NCBI GenBank assembly: GCA_025210375.1
Contig: JAOASB010000051.1
Coordinates: 33,323 to 97,322, forward strand
DNA: 64,000 bases
DNA from: Maledivibacter sp.
GTDB lineage: Bacteria; Bacillota; Clostridia; Peptostreptococcales; Caminicellaceae
Reading direction: 5' to 3'
In this document: in pieces, positions 9,313 through 17,745 of the stretch
Layout: the number at the start of each line of letters is the position of its first letter
Numbering within the stretch: position 1 is the first letter of the stretch
The notes under the pieces: generated by a model
The model's input: the letters and a program-made list of their open reading frames with translations, nothing else
The model's database searches: none
What the model was told of the DNA's origin: nothing
Position numbers and translations under genes: made by a program

Positions 9313-9843
9313 TTAACCTCTTTTCAACCTGTTTCTTTCCTCATAGACCTGGGCTGCCTCTTTGACAAAAGCACTGTTTATTTTGGCATCATATTTATTT
9401 TCAAGTTCATCGGCTATATCTAAAAGCTCCTGTTTAGTTGAACGATAAGGTCTTAGAGCATTATATATTTGAAGAATCCTATCATCGGGTATGGTTATGA
9501 GTTCCGCCGCTCTTCTTAGGTTTCTTGCGAATGCGTCCTTTCCTACAGACTCGGATATTTGTGCTTGTAGCTCTAAGGTCCGAGGAGATATTCTAACATC
9601 ATCAGCCGTTATACTCCCATTCAAAACAGCATCTAGGGTTATATCCTGTAATTTTTTATTTGTTGGAGTCCTTACCAATTCAGGTCTTTTCTCTGCCAAT
9701 GGATAATCCTTATTTGCATCCATATGTCCTTTGTCATTTAGTAATTTCTCGTCTTTTATATCGGTTTCACCTTTTATGCCTTTATTCCCCATTGACATTA
9801 TGACTTCTCTTACAATTTTTTCAATTATTTCTTTTTCGTTCAT
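9313..9843 (-). CDS. pduE: PduE, small subunit of B12-dependent diol dehydratase
   Basis: 176 residues (family about 173). The N-terminal helix NEKEIIEKIVREVIMSMG followed by a Gly/Lys/Asp-rich linker looks like an encapsulation peptide. The conserved body starts YPLAEKRPELVRTPTNKKL and continues with SPRTLELQAQISE and RDNLRRAAEL-like sequence (here ARNLRRAAELITIPD). It is the gamma subunit of the (alpha-beta-gamma)2 dehydratase. Spacing to pduD is 14 bases. Confidence 0.95.
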   Translation of the reverse strand: MNEKEIIEKIVREVIMSMGNKGIKGETDIKDEKLLNDKGHMDANKDYPLAEKRPELVRTPTNKKLQDITLDAVLNGSITADDVRISPRTLELQAQISESVGKDAFARNLRRAAELITIPDDRILQIYNALRPYRSTKQELLDIADELENKYDAKINSAFVKEAAQVYEERNRLKRG

Positions 9844-9857
9844 TATTTCACCTCCAA

Positions 9858-10529
9858 TTATTTGAAGTTCACCTCTAAATCCACAGGCTCTTTGTGTGAT
9901 ACTACATGCTCAGTTTCCTTTATATGTAAAAGGGCAGCTAAGGCTTGATACTTTGGTCTTGCCATTTGATCGTTTTTAGTGGGAACCGGGTTAGGTGACT
10001 CTCCCTTTGCATATTTTGCCGCATTTTTACCAATAGCTCTATAGTCCTCCAATGTTATTACTGGAGCTTGTGGGAAAAGTTCTAAATTGCTTAGTGGGAA
10101 TAAATCCTTTTGATGAATTACTGTTGTTCCTTTGGATTGAATTCCTATGCCTATTCCTGAGCCACTTATTTTTGCCGCATCATGGGCAATAAATGAAACA
10201 TCCGATGTCCTATAAACCTTTATAATTCTGGCCTCTACCCCTTCTTCTTCAATGCCAGCAATAATCTCTCTCAACACCTTGGAATGTTCTATATCAGTGA
10301 TGGTCTTTGTTTGGTATTTGCCAAATGCCGGTGCAACTCCAATTACGACTTCATTTGATTTAGTTCCCATATTTGAACTTCCCTTTTCCTTCAATTCCAA
10401 GTCCTTACACTCTAAGTTAACTTTTTCAACCCCTATGCCATCATCAAATTTCATCTGATCTTCTTCCACATCGAATTCCATAATAATATCCTTGATTATT
10501 TTACGTAACATTTTTTCATCTAAATTCAT
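9858..10529 (-). CDS. pduD: PduD, medium subunit of B12-dependent diol dehydratase
   Basis: 223 residues from the ATG at 10529, chosen over an upstream in-frame start at 10586 because a GAGAGGGGG site lies eight bases before it and the length then matches the family (224 in Klebsiella). The N-terminus MNLDEKMLRKIIKDIIMEF is the known type of PduD encapsulation helix. The conserved body includes VVIGVAPAFGKYQTKTI, AGIEEEGVEARIIKVYR and SGSGIGIGIQSKGTTVIHQ, part of the adenosylcobalamin-contacting beta subunit. Confidence 0.95.
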   Translation of the reverse strand: MNLDEKMLRKIIKDIIMEFDVEEDQMKFDDGIGVEKVNLECKDLELKEKGSSNMGTKSNEVVIGVAPAFGKYQTKTITDIEHSKVLREIIAGIEEEGVEARIIKVYRTSDVSFIAHDAAKISGSGIGIGIQSKGTTVIHQKDLFPLSNLELFPQAPVITLEDYRAIGKNAAKYAKGESPNPVPTKNDQMARPKYQALAALLHIKETEHVVSHKEPVDLEVNFK

Positions 10530-10557
10530 TACATAAACCCCCTCTCTACCATGGCTT

Positions 10558-12222
10558 TTATTCAAAATCTGAAGCTTTTCTTGCATTTTGAATATTTTTT
10601 ATCTCATCCCATCTTTCTTGGCTAATTATATATCCGGTGCCGGGCCCAGCATAATCATTGGGTAGATTGACAGCACTTATTACTTTGAAATCCTTATCCA
10701 AAATTGCTGAAGTATGAAGGTAATCTCCCGCAACCCTTTGCTTTAATAAGGATAGTACGCTATCGGCAACATCTTCAAAACCTTTATTATAAAGGGCTTT
10801 GACTATATCTATTCCCGTTATTCCCCTTGCCATCATATCTTCCGCTGCCTTAAGATCCTCTACCACATTTCGATCGGGCATATCCTTGCTTCCGTGGGCA
10901 TAGGTTGCTGCCTCTACTTCTTCATCGGTAATCTGTGGGAGTTCAAGTTCATCAAATAATCCTTGAACAACCCTTGAAGCCTTATTTCTTACTTTAATGA
11001 CTTCTTCCTCTGTAACCGGCCTAAGTCCTGCATCTATCTTTAAATCTCTCTGGATTATATTCCAATCATCATAATCCTCAGCATCCCAATTTGATCCTGC
11101 AAACATATTATCGTAATTTGGTGTAGAGCTATATCCAGAACAAATAAAATCAGTTCCAGGGGCCATCTGCATTAAGGATCTAGCCACTCTTCTAAGGTCA
11201 GAATGGGTAAAGGTTTGATCATTACTTGATGCACATTCTAAATCCAGCATCATGGCAATTAGATTTTCAGCTAACACCGCCCTTATCCCTCCAGGTACTC
11301 CAGCGGGTACACCAATACAACTTACAGAACCATTTTGAGTTCCTTGAACACCTGCCCCCCTAGTTACATATAAGCATCTAGCCTCTAAGTAAAGCATTGA
11401 TTTCCCCTCTGCATAACCCATCTGAACCTCAGAACCTGTTCCAGATGTAAATCGCATCTTTAACCCCCTTGATGCATAAGCAGAAGCCAAAAAAGATTTT
11501 GACCAAGGAGTATCGTCCCCATCTATAAAAACTGGCTCTGTACCGTAAACGGAAACTGTTTCGGCATAGGCTGTAAGTCCTCTCATTCCAAGAATTAATT
11601 CAGTAGCTTCCTCAACGGCACATTGGGTTAGAATTCCCGGTCTACCAACTTGAGCCCCCACCATTAACGCAAGGGCATTAAATGGTGCATACCGTACAAT
11701 ACCCACTGTTGTTTCCTGTTCATCAAAGCCTCTAATTGCTGATTCAGCTGCATCAGCAGCTATTTGAACAGGATTATCCTTAAGGTTAGTTACATGACAT
11801 TGATTGGATGGTCTTTTTCTTGCTCTCATCTTCTGAAGAGACATCATCATTTCCACAACATTCATATAACCTACTACCTCAACTATCTTAGCCGGGGTCA
11901 TGGAAGTACTAAGCTTTACAATCTCTTCTCTAGGAACATTTACATCACAAAGCATCTTAGCAAGCTCTTGAGAATTCATATCCATAACCTTTTCTGCATT
12001 TTCTAGATTAATTGCATAGTCTGCAACAAACCTATCTATCATATCAAATTCCTGTCTTTTCTTTCCATCTAACTCTATTATCCTGCCATTTTCTATTTTC
12101 AAACTTGGCTGGGGATCGTTTGGACTATTCATTGCAATCAAGCCAACTTCTGCCCATTCTTCCACAAAACCATCTTGATTTACTGGTCGCTCAGCTAAAA
12201 CCTGAAAACGTTTGGATTTCAT
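10558..12222 (-). CDS. pduC: PduC, large catalytic subunit of B12-dependent diol dehydratase
   Basis: 554 residues from the second ATG (12222), which lies eight bases after GGGAGG; the first ATG at 12228 is too close to it. That is exactly the length of the Klebsiella propanediol dehydratase large subunit. The sequence SKRFQVLAERPVNQDGFVEE at the start and the TIM-barrel stretches YAPFNALALMVGAQVGRPG, GSEVQMGYAEGKSMLY and VPAGVPGGIRAVLAE are typical. It dehydrates 1,2-propanediol, and in related enzymes glycerol, to the aldehyde by a radical mechanism. The pdu context favours propanediol, but glycerol use cannot be excluded. Confidence 0.96.
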   Translation of the reverse strand: MKSKRFQVLAERPVNQDGFVEEWAEVGLIAMNSPNDPQPSLKIENGRIIELDGKKRQEFDMIDRFVADYAINLENAEKVMDMNSQELAKMLCDVNVPREEIVKLSTSMTPAKIVEVVGYMNVVEMMMSLQKMRARKRPSNQCHVTNLKDNPVQIAADAAESAIRGFDEQETTVGIVRYAPFNALALMVGAQVGRPGILTQCAVEEATELILGMRGLTAYAETVSVYGTEPVFIDGDDTPWSKSFLASAYASRGLKMRFTSGTGSEVQMGYAEGKSMLYLEARCLYVTRGAGVQGTQNGSVSCIGVPAGVPGGIRAVLAENLIAMMLDLECASSNDQTFTHSDLRRVARSLMQMAPGTDFICSGYSSTPNYDNMFAGSNWDAEDYDDWNIIQRDLKIDAGLRPVTEEEVIKVRNKASRVVQGLFDELELPQITDEEVEAATYAHGSKDMPDRNVVEDLKAAEDMMARGITGIDIVKALYNKGFEDVADSVLSLLKQRVAGDYLHTSAILDKDFKVISAVNLPNDYAGPGTGYIISQERWDEIKNIQNARKASDFE

Positions 12223-12252
12223 ACACATTTCCTCCCTTCAATCAGTTCATTA

Positions 12253-13053
12253 CTATATGTATGGAGTCGTAGTCGACGGTGCATCACCCGCCATAGCTTC
12301 TAGAAGCTGTAGTCCTATTTCCCTTGCAGCTATAAGGGATTGTCTAACCGCACCGGAATCTCCACTAACCATCAGAATTGCTTCGTTTGAATAGCTTGTT
12401 CCCTCAGCCGGAGAACCATATCCCACAACTTCGACATTGGCTGCCTTTACCGCCGTATCTGCTATAAGAACACCTATTGCAGCTGGGGCTCCTACTATAA
12501 GTCCAAAGGATTTTCCGATAGGGGCATTAAATGCTTTGTTACATGCATAGCTTGCTCTGGCAGTATATTGAAACTCCAAATGCCCTGCATCGTTTGCATA
12601 AACATCCCCAAAGGTTCTGTCTAATTCCTTCAAAGTAACTTCCACTGCTCTCCTAGCATCGGATACATCTTCTGCTCCAAATATGATTAAGCAACCATGA
12701 CCGGCTCCTCCCTTTGTATCCCTAGCTAATTCAATAGTGATAATTTCTGTATTAGTCGCCTTTACCGCTTCGTCAGCAGCCATAATATGAGGCCCTGCCC
12801 CCGTACGACCGCCAACAATACCTATGGAACGATACTTTTTATCCAGCTTCATGGCTTCGTGTAGATTATAATCTACATTAGCAATAACCATCCCTATGGT
12901 GTCGCCAATTGCCGTTCCTACAAATTCCGTTAAGCCACAGGCCCTTGGTCCTTTATTGATTTCTATCTCTTGGCATTTCTTTTCTTCAATATTTGTTTCA
13001 TTGACTTTCTTCATTACCTCTTCCATAATCTTATCCATTAAATTTTCCTTCAT
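12253..13053 (-). CDS. pduB: PduB, trimeric double-BMC shell protein
   Basis: 266 residues (family about 270). An N-terminal extension with the helix MDKIMEEVMKKVNET is followed by two circularly permuted BMC domains: LTEFVGTAIGDTIGMVIANVD with GGRTGAGPHIMAADEAV, and KSFGLIVGAPAAIGVLIAD with EGTSYSNEAILMVSGDSGAV. PduB forms gated BMC-T trimers in the facets, and the N-terminal extension is thought to link shell to cargo. It lies between pduA and pduC. An internal start giving a PduB' form is possible but not obvious here. Confidence 0.95.
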   Translation of the reverse strand: MKENLMDKIMEEVMKKVNETNIEEKKCQEIEINKGPRACGLTEFVGTAIGDTIGMVIANVDYNLHEAMKLDKKYRSIGIVGGRTGAGPHIMAADEAVKATNTEIITIELARDTKGGAGHGCLIIFGAEDVSDARRAVEVTLKELDRTFGDVYANDAGHLEFQYTARASYACNKAFNAPIGKSFGLIVGAPAAIGVLIADTAVKAANVEVVGYGSPAEGTSYSNEAILMVSGDSGAVRQSLIAAREIGLQLLEAMAGDAPSTTTPYI

Positions 13054-13100
13054 TTATTTACACCTCCATAAATATTTGATATCAGCGGTATCTTATATTT

Positions 13101-13376
13101 CTACTTTGTATGTAACATTTTTTCCACATCAGTATGTGGTCTTGGAATCACATGTATCGATACAACTTCTCCAACTTTTTGAGCCGCAGCAGCCCCCGCA
13201 TCTGCAGCGGCCTTTACTGCTCCAACATCTCCCCTAACCATTACTGTCACCAGTCCGTGTCCAATTTTTTCGCAGCCAATTAGTTGAACATTTGCAGCTT
13301 TAACCATTGCATCTGCAGCTTCAATTGATCCTACTAATCCTTTTGTTTCAACCATTCCTAGTGCCTCATTGCCCAT
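13101..13376 (-). CDS. pduA: PduA-type hexameric BMC shell protein, first gene of the pdu structural operon
   Basis: 91 residues, a single BMC domain: NEALGMVETKGLVGSIEAAD, pore region CEKIGHGLV, RGDVGAVKAAADAGA and the closing IHVIPRPHTDVEKML. The pore loop is GHG here rather than GSG as in the 6227-6508 copy, so the two facet proteins may differ in pore chemistry. A strong AAGGAGG site precedes the ATG. The gene is preceded by a 474-base intergenic region holding the response-regulator terminator and a repeat. Confidence 0.93.
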   Translation of the reverse strand: MGNEALGMVETKGLVGSIEAADAMVKAANVQLIGCEKIGHGLVTVMVRGDVGAVKAAADAGAAAAQKVGEVVSIHVIPRPHTDVEKMLHTK

Positions 13377-13443
13377 ACTTTAATCCTCCTTTTTCAAATT
13401 TGTTCTATTTAGTAAAAACTTTGATTGCCATACTTTTATTTAA

Positions 13444-13605
13444 GGAAATTGCATAACTCTTACCTACCTAAGTTGCATATGGGTATATCATCCTTGATGT
13501 GATTACTTAAGATATAATCATATTTGATGTTTTTTAACTTTTGGGATTTTAAAACTATATAGGGTGGATGGTTATTATAGAAAGTAATTATAAAATCTGC
13601 TCATT
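13444..13605. repeat. Dispersed repeat family 1, longer copy
   Basis: This stretch matches 40232-40333 at both ends. Shared parts are GAAATTGCATAAC-CTTAC at the left and TTATAG-AAGTAA-AT at the right, in the same order. This copy carries about 60-75 extra bases in the middle that are themselves rich in inverted repeats (ATCATCCTTGAT, GATTACTTAAGATATAATC). The outer ends form imperfect inverted repeats starting AAATTGCAT and, on the other strand, AGATTTTAT. The layout is MITE-like. It lies in the pduA leader region. Confidence 0.6.
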
Positions 13606-13786
13606 TAATTACTATTCAATAATTTCTTTCATTATGTCGAAAAACCTCGATAATTATTTGTTATCCTAATGTATTAATTTGTGTTCCTTAAAAATGCCCT
13701 TAGGAGTTCATTAATTTTCTGAGGGGCCCTATGATAATTTTTTGTACTGGAAGTATATTTTTTTGTCCTATGTTTTTTGACACCAC

Positions 13787-13822
13787 AAAAAAACACACTA
13801 AGAGGTCAATCTCAATGTGTTT
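13787..13822 (-). terminator. Intrinsic terminator after the pdu response-regulator gene
   Basis: On the minus strand AAACACATTGAG pairs with CTCTTAGTGTGTTT across a 6-base loop, a 12-bp stem with two G-U pairs, followed by a run of T. It separates the two-component genes from the pduA operon. Confidence 0.85.
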
Positions 13823-13850
13823 CTTTGGTTTTCAATATTTTCATTTTATA

Positions 13851-14954
13851 TCATATCTGCCACTTTCCATTTGAAGTATGTACATATTTGGTCATAAGAT
13901 TACTTTTTAGCCGACTCTGTTTTTCCAATCTTTTTTTATTTCTATACTCAGAAGGAGTGATCCCTACTATCTTTTTAAAAACCTTACTAAAATAGTTTGA
14001 TTCATTGTAGGATAGATCTACAGCGATATTTAGTATTGGCATATCCGTATTTTCTAACAGCTCCTTGGCTTTGTTGATTCTACGTTCCGTAATATATGTA
14101 CTAATATTAATATCAAGCTCCTTCTTGAAGAATTTACTCAAATAACTGGGATTTAAATTTACATACCGGGCTACATCCTTCAAGGTTATGCCCTTTTGAT
14201 AATTTTTTTCTATATAATTCATGGCAAGAAATAGGGAGTCATTAGAACAACATATTTTTTGATCTATTATCTCATTAAATATTTTTTCTAATATTTGAAA
14301 TAGCCATTTTCTAACCTCAAAGGCATTATTCATTGATGAAATCTTAAAATCAAATTCACTATCTATAATTCTTGTGGTTTTCAAACCGATTTTGTCATAT
14401 GCATATTGAATTCCATCAAGTATACTTCTCACATTTAATTTAAATCCTTTATTATCCTTAAAATACTGGGAATATATACTACTGAATATTTCATTCAATT
14501 TCTCCCTCGATTTGTTATAGTCACCATGGCTTATATTATTTATCAAGCTTTGAATCTCTACCTGTGAAATAACATACCCCATTTCAATCCTATCCATATA
14601 TTTTCTCATTGTATCTAGAATCACTTGTGGTCTAGCTGGCTTTAGTATATAATCGTCTGCTTTAACCTTTAAGGCTCTTTGGGCAAGTTCAAACTCATCA
14701 TAGGCAGTAAGTATAATAACTATTTTTTCTTTATTCTTAGCTTTAATTATTTTAGTTGCTTCAATACCATCCATTCCAGGCATTTTTATATCCATAAATA
14801 TAATATCAGGATTGAATTTTTCACATAACTCAACCGCTTGTCTTCCACAACAAGCTTCTCCTACAATGCTTACATCTTTTATGCCTTCACTTATAATGAT
14901 GTTTAGTGCATATCTTTCTAAATATTCATCATCAGCCAAAAGCACTTTAAACAT
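13851..14954 (-). CDS. YesN/AraC-type response regulator of the pdu locus
   Basis: 367 residues. Residues 1 to about 120 are a receiver domain (VLLADDEYLERYAL, phospho-acceptor Asp in PDIIFMDIKMPGMDG, and the KADDYILKPARP lysine). The last 100 or so are an AraC-type double helix-turn-helix (EKNYQKGITLKDVARYVNLN, then FKKIVGITPSEYRNKK). GGAGGAG precedes the ATG. It is encoded 19 bases after the PocR-domain kinase and is probably its partner, activating the pdu operon downstream. Enteric pdu loci use a PocR AraC protein instead; Firmicute loci often use such a two-component pair. Confidence 0.9.
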   Translation of the reverse strand: MFKVLLADDEYLERYALNIIISEGIKDVSIVGEACCGRQAVELCEKFNPDIIFMDIKMPGMDGIEATKIIKAKNKEKIVIILTAYDEFELAQRALKVKADDYILKPARPQVILDTMRKYMDRIEMGYVISQVEIQSLINNISHGDYNKSREKLNEIFSSIYSQYFKDNKGFKLNVRSILDGIQYAYDKIGLKTTRIIDSEFDFKISSMNNAFEVRKWLFQILEKIFNEIIDQKICCSNDSLFLAMNYIEKNYQKGITLKDVARYVNLNPSYLSKFFKKELDINISTYITERRINKAKELLENTDMPILNIAVDLSYNESNYFSKVFKKIVGITPSEYRNKKRLEKQSRLKSNLMTKYVHTSNGKWQI

Positions 14955-14973
14955 TTTAGCTCCTCCTCAGCCC

Positions 14974-16200
14974 CTATGTTTTTGGTATTAAAAGCTTCAC
15001 CAGGGTACCCTCGTCTATACTGCTCTTGATTTCTATACTGCATTTATCCCCATAGTAATGCTTTAATCTTTTACTTACATTACTAATACCTATACCAGTT
15101 GATTTACTTATACTACTATTATTTTTACTGTCATCTAAAATAATTTTCAGCTTATCATTATCAATACCTACTCCATCATCACTTATTTCAATCATTATAC
15201 TTTCTTCTATGCTATATCCGACAACCTTAATACTTCCACCGGATTCCTTAGGTTCTAAGCCATGAATAATAGCATTTTCTACAAATGGTTGTAATGTCAT
15301 AAAGGGAAGCTTTACTTTATTTATCCCTTGAGGGATATCTATTTCAAATTTTATTCTATTTCCAAACCTTATAGATTGTATTTTTAGATATCTTTCAATG
15401 TGAAGAATTGCATCTTCCAATAACACTATTTTGCTTTTATTCTTCAATGTATACCTTAGCATCTCGGCTAAGGAGTAAACGATTTCCTGTGTTCTAGGAG
15501 CTTTTTCAATTAAGGAAAGTCTTCCTATGGTATTTAGAACATTAAATAAAAAATGGGGATTTATCTGGGACTGCAATGCCTTTAGTTCTGCATCATTTAA
15601 GGCCTTTTGAAGTTCCCCACGAATTTTCATTTGTTCCAACAGCTTTATATTTTTGCCATTTAGTTCTTCTTGTATTAAAGTAATCATAGCCTTTTCAACA
15701 ATATAATTTGACATATAGAACATCATATGTGCAGCAGCTACTACCTTATCATAAGGGGTTATGCATATTTCATCATAGGCCTTAACTATCTCGGGATTAT
15801 CAGTCCAATTTCTTATTCGTCTAGTGATATTATCTAGCTTTAGCAATTCATCATCCTTCAACTTCGCTTGACCTGACAATATGGACCCCAAATACTGACC
15901 CTTTACAATTATAGGTACGGCAAAGTCTACTAACCCCATAGGGCATTTATAAATAGCAGGTTTTTCTGTTCTTGCTGCTTCTAAGCCTCCATGGGCATCG
16001 GATTGATAACATGCATATCTACATTGTTCGTCCTTTCTTATAAGTTTGCAAAAATTGGAAAAATTACTGTATCTCGTTATGGGTTTGCCTCTATAATCCA
16101 CTGTTACAGCTGCAAAACCCGTGGCTTCTGCATATCTGTCTTGGATTTCCTGCAAAATATCAACATCAATAATGTCTTTAAGAAGAAACATATTCACCAT
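14974..16200 (-). CDS. PocR-domain LytS/YesM-type sensor histidine kinase
   Basis: 408 residues without an obvious membrane segment, so probably a cytoplasmic sensor. Residues about 10-170 are a PocR domain (DRYAEATGFAAVTVDYRGKP, with CRYACYQSDAHGG and the YKCPMGLVDFAVPI block); such domains are proposed to bind small hydrocarbon derivatives such as 1,3-propanediol. A helical linker leads to a His_kinase domain (SQINPHFLFNVLNTIGRL, phospho-His in PHFLF) and an HATPase_c domain (DDGVGIDNDKL). The start has GGAGG six bases upstream. Inferred role: sense propanediol and phosphorylate the regulator encoded next. Confidence 0.9.
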   Translation of the reverse strand: MVNMFLLKDIIDVDILQEIQDRYAEATGFAAVTVDYRGKPITRYSNFSNFCKLIRKDEQCRYACYQSDAHGGLEAARTEKPAIYKCPMGLVDFAVPIIVKGQYLGSILSGQAKLKDDELLKLDNITRRIRNWTDNPEIVKAYDEICITPYDKVVAAAHMMFYMSNYIVEKAMITLIQEELNGKNIKLLEQMKIRGELQKALNDAELKALQSQINPHFLFNVLNTIGRLSLIEKAPRTQEIVYSLAEMLRYTLKNKSKIVLLEDAILHIERYLKIQSIRFGNRIKFEIDIPQGINKVKLPFMTLQPFVENAIIHGLEPKESGGSIKVVGYSIEESIMIEISDDGVGIDNDKLKIILDDSKNNSSISKSTGIGISNVSKRLKHYYGDKCSIEIKSSIDEGTLVKLLIPKT

Positions 16201-16258
16201 AACTTTCCTCCATAAATTTGAATTATTGACTCAATTGCATATAAAACTTCTGCAAATA

Positions 16259-16287
16259 AATATATTAAAATAATCACAATTATGCAA
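16259..16287 (-). promoter_or_regulatory. Sigma-A-type promoter of the PocR kinase operon
   Basis: Minus strand: -35 TTGCAT (16287-16282), 17-base spacer, -10 TATATT (16264-16259), about 60 bases before the kinase ATG. Two further ATTGCAT-type motifs nearby (about 16235 and 16345) make the area repetitive, so this is moderate evidence. Confidence 0.55.
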
Positions 16288-16440
16288 TTCCCCCATGTCG
16301 TCTAAGCATCTTTCCTTTTTTATTAACTTTTTAGTCCCATACATATATATATGCAATTTCATCTATTTTTTATAATTATTTCTATTTTATTTATTAATTT
16401 CCTTCTTAATCAATGCTTATTTTAATAATTGTCTTAGATA

Positions 16441-16516
16441 TATAGGGTTTCCATAGTATAAGTTAAAGTCTATACTAATAAATAAAAGCTTCAAAGTTTT
16501 GACTGGAATCTCTATA
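16441..16516. repeat. Repeat family 2, short copy overlapping a terminator
   Basis: Left arm TATAGGGTTTCCATAGTATA continues with AGTTAAAGTCTATAC; the right end TGGAATCTCTATA is its imperfect inverse (11 of 13 positions at the tip). The left arm matches both arms of 22275-22378, and the right end matches the right end of 59717-59825. Confidence 0.6.
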
Positions 16517-16542
16517 GTGTCACAAAACTTCAAAGCTTTTAT
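16482..16542 (-). terminator. Terminator of the MacAB-like operon
   Basis: About 18-20-bp arms (AAAAGCTTTGAAGTTTTG and its inverse, two central mismatches) around a 20-base loop, followed on the minus strand by TTTTATTTATT. The loop contains the right end of the 16441-16516 repeat. Confidence 0.8.
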
Positions 16543-16550
16543 AATTTTAG

Positions 16551-17729
16551 TTACTCAAATCTTAAAGCATCAATAGGCTTTAATTTAGCTGCCCTATTAG
16601 CTGGATATATGCCGAAGATAATTCCTACGGCTAATGAAAAGCAAAAAGCAAATAAAATGATTTCCAAGCTGACCCTTGTTTCTAAAGGGGAAAACTTAGT
16701 GATAAGTTCACTAACTCCGATTCCCATTAATATACCGATTATTCCCCCCACACCACTTACTACACTGGATTCTATGAGAAATTGTATAAGTATATTCTTT
16801 CTTTGGGCCCCTATTGCCTTTCTAATCCCTATTTCCCTTGTTCTTTCTGTTACGGATACAAACATTATATTCATAATCCCAATTCCCCCTACAAGTAGGG
16901 ATATCCCTGCTATACCTCCAAGCATTAAGGTAAGAATTCTAGTTGTCTTATTAACTTCTTTTAATATTTCCTCCGGTGTAAAAATATAATATTGTCTCGA
17001 ATATTCATCCTTAGAAGGATATAGTTTATCTAAACTACTCTTTATTTTTTCAGAAAGCTTTATTACTTCTTCTTTATCATGGGCTTCTATCATAATATTG
17101 TTAATTCCCTTTTGACCCATAACCCTCTGCATTGTTGTGATTGGAATATATACCTCTTCCTGTGACATTTCGAACATTGATGCTTCCTTATCTCCAACGA
17201 TTCCTACTACCTGATAGTTTTCTCCATTTATTTTTATAGTTTTCCCAAGTGGGTCCTCACCCTTGAAGAAGGTATTAACCATCATATTATTTACTGCCAC
17301 AACCTTATGACGATACTCTATATCAAGGGGTACTATAAACCTTCCCTTTGACATCTTTTGATCATTAAGTTTTATATAGCTTCTATCGGCTCCTATTATA
17401 GAAAAGCTCTTTTTAGCATCCTTGTACTTAACTTCATCATTAGCGGTTAAGACCGGTGATATATTTTTTATCTTGAACTGCCCATAAAACTTTATAGTTT
17501 CTTCATAATCCATAAGCTTATCAGGGTCTTCTGGGAAAATATTTATCTTGATTATATTTGCACCTTTTTCGAGATCTGCTGTTATGCTTGAAGTTGCTCC
17601 CTGACCTATTGATACCAAAACTATTATTGAGAAAACACCTATTATTACTCCCAACATAGTTAAGATGGATCTCAATTTATTAGAAAGTATCTCCTTTATA
17701 GAAAGCTTTATAATCGTAATTAAATTCAT
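16551..17729 (-). CDS. MacB/FtsX-type ABC transporter permease
   Basis: 392 residues. An N-terminal membrane segment (SKLRSILTMLGVIIGV-like, here NKLRSILTMLGVIIGVFSI) is followed by a large extracytoplasmic MacB-periplasmic-core domain and then three C-terminal membrane segments (LMLGGIAGISLLVGGIGIMN; SVVSGVGGIIGILMGIG; ILFAFCFSLAVGIIFGIYPA). The motif VTERTREIGIRKAIGA is the FtsX coupling loop. With the adjacent ATPase and HlyD-like protein it forms a MacAB-type export system for a peptide, antibiotic or lipid. GGAG precedes the ATG. It is the last gene of the operon. Confidence 0.92.
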   Translation of the reverse strand: MNLITIIKLSIKEILSNKLRSILTMLGVIIGVFSIIVLVSIGQGATSSITADLEKGANIIKINIFPEDPDKLMDYEETIKFYGQFKIKNISPVLTANDEVKYKDAKKSFSIIGADRSYIKLNDQKMSKGRFIVPLDIEYRHKVVAVNNMMVNTFFKGEDPLGKTIKINGENYQVVGIVGDKEASMFEMSQEEVYIPITTMQRVMGQKGINNIMIEAHDKEEVIKLSEKIKSSLDKLYPSKDEYSRQYYIFTPEEILKEVNKTTRILTLMLGGIAGISLLVGGIGIMNIMFVSVTERTREIGIRKAIGAQRKNILIQFLIESSVVSGVGGIIGILMGIGVSELITKFSPLETRVSLEIILFAFCFSLAVGIIFGIYPANRAAKLKPIDALRFE

Positions 17730-17745
17730 CTTGATCTCCTTTTTT

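Larger units (their letters stand above)
13377..13850. other. Intergenic region upstream of pduA
   Basis: 474 bases between the response-regulator stop and pduA. Three things can be seen: an intrinsic terminator at 13787-13822; a GC-rich imperfect hairpin near 13696-13728 (GCCCTTAG against CTGAGGGGC); and a dispersed repeat copy at 13444-13605. The pdu structural promoter must lie here, but I could not pick a convincing -35/-10 pair. I see no cobalamin-riboswitch B12 box. Confidence 0.6.
16201..16550. other. Intergenic region between the PocR kinase and the efflux operon
   Basis: 350 very AT-rich bases. It holds the kinase promoter (16259-16287), a run of TATATA near 16335-16350, a copy of repeat family 2 at 16441-16516 and the efflux-operon terminator at 16482-16542. 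No reading frame is supported. Confidence 0.6.

Noticed and set aside
13377..13850. Cobalamin riboswitch upstream of pduA
   Set aside because: Expected from the pathway, but I found no B12-box-like sequence; the structure seen is a terminator, a short hairpin and a repeat.
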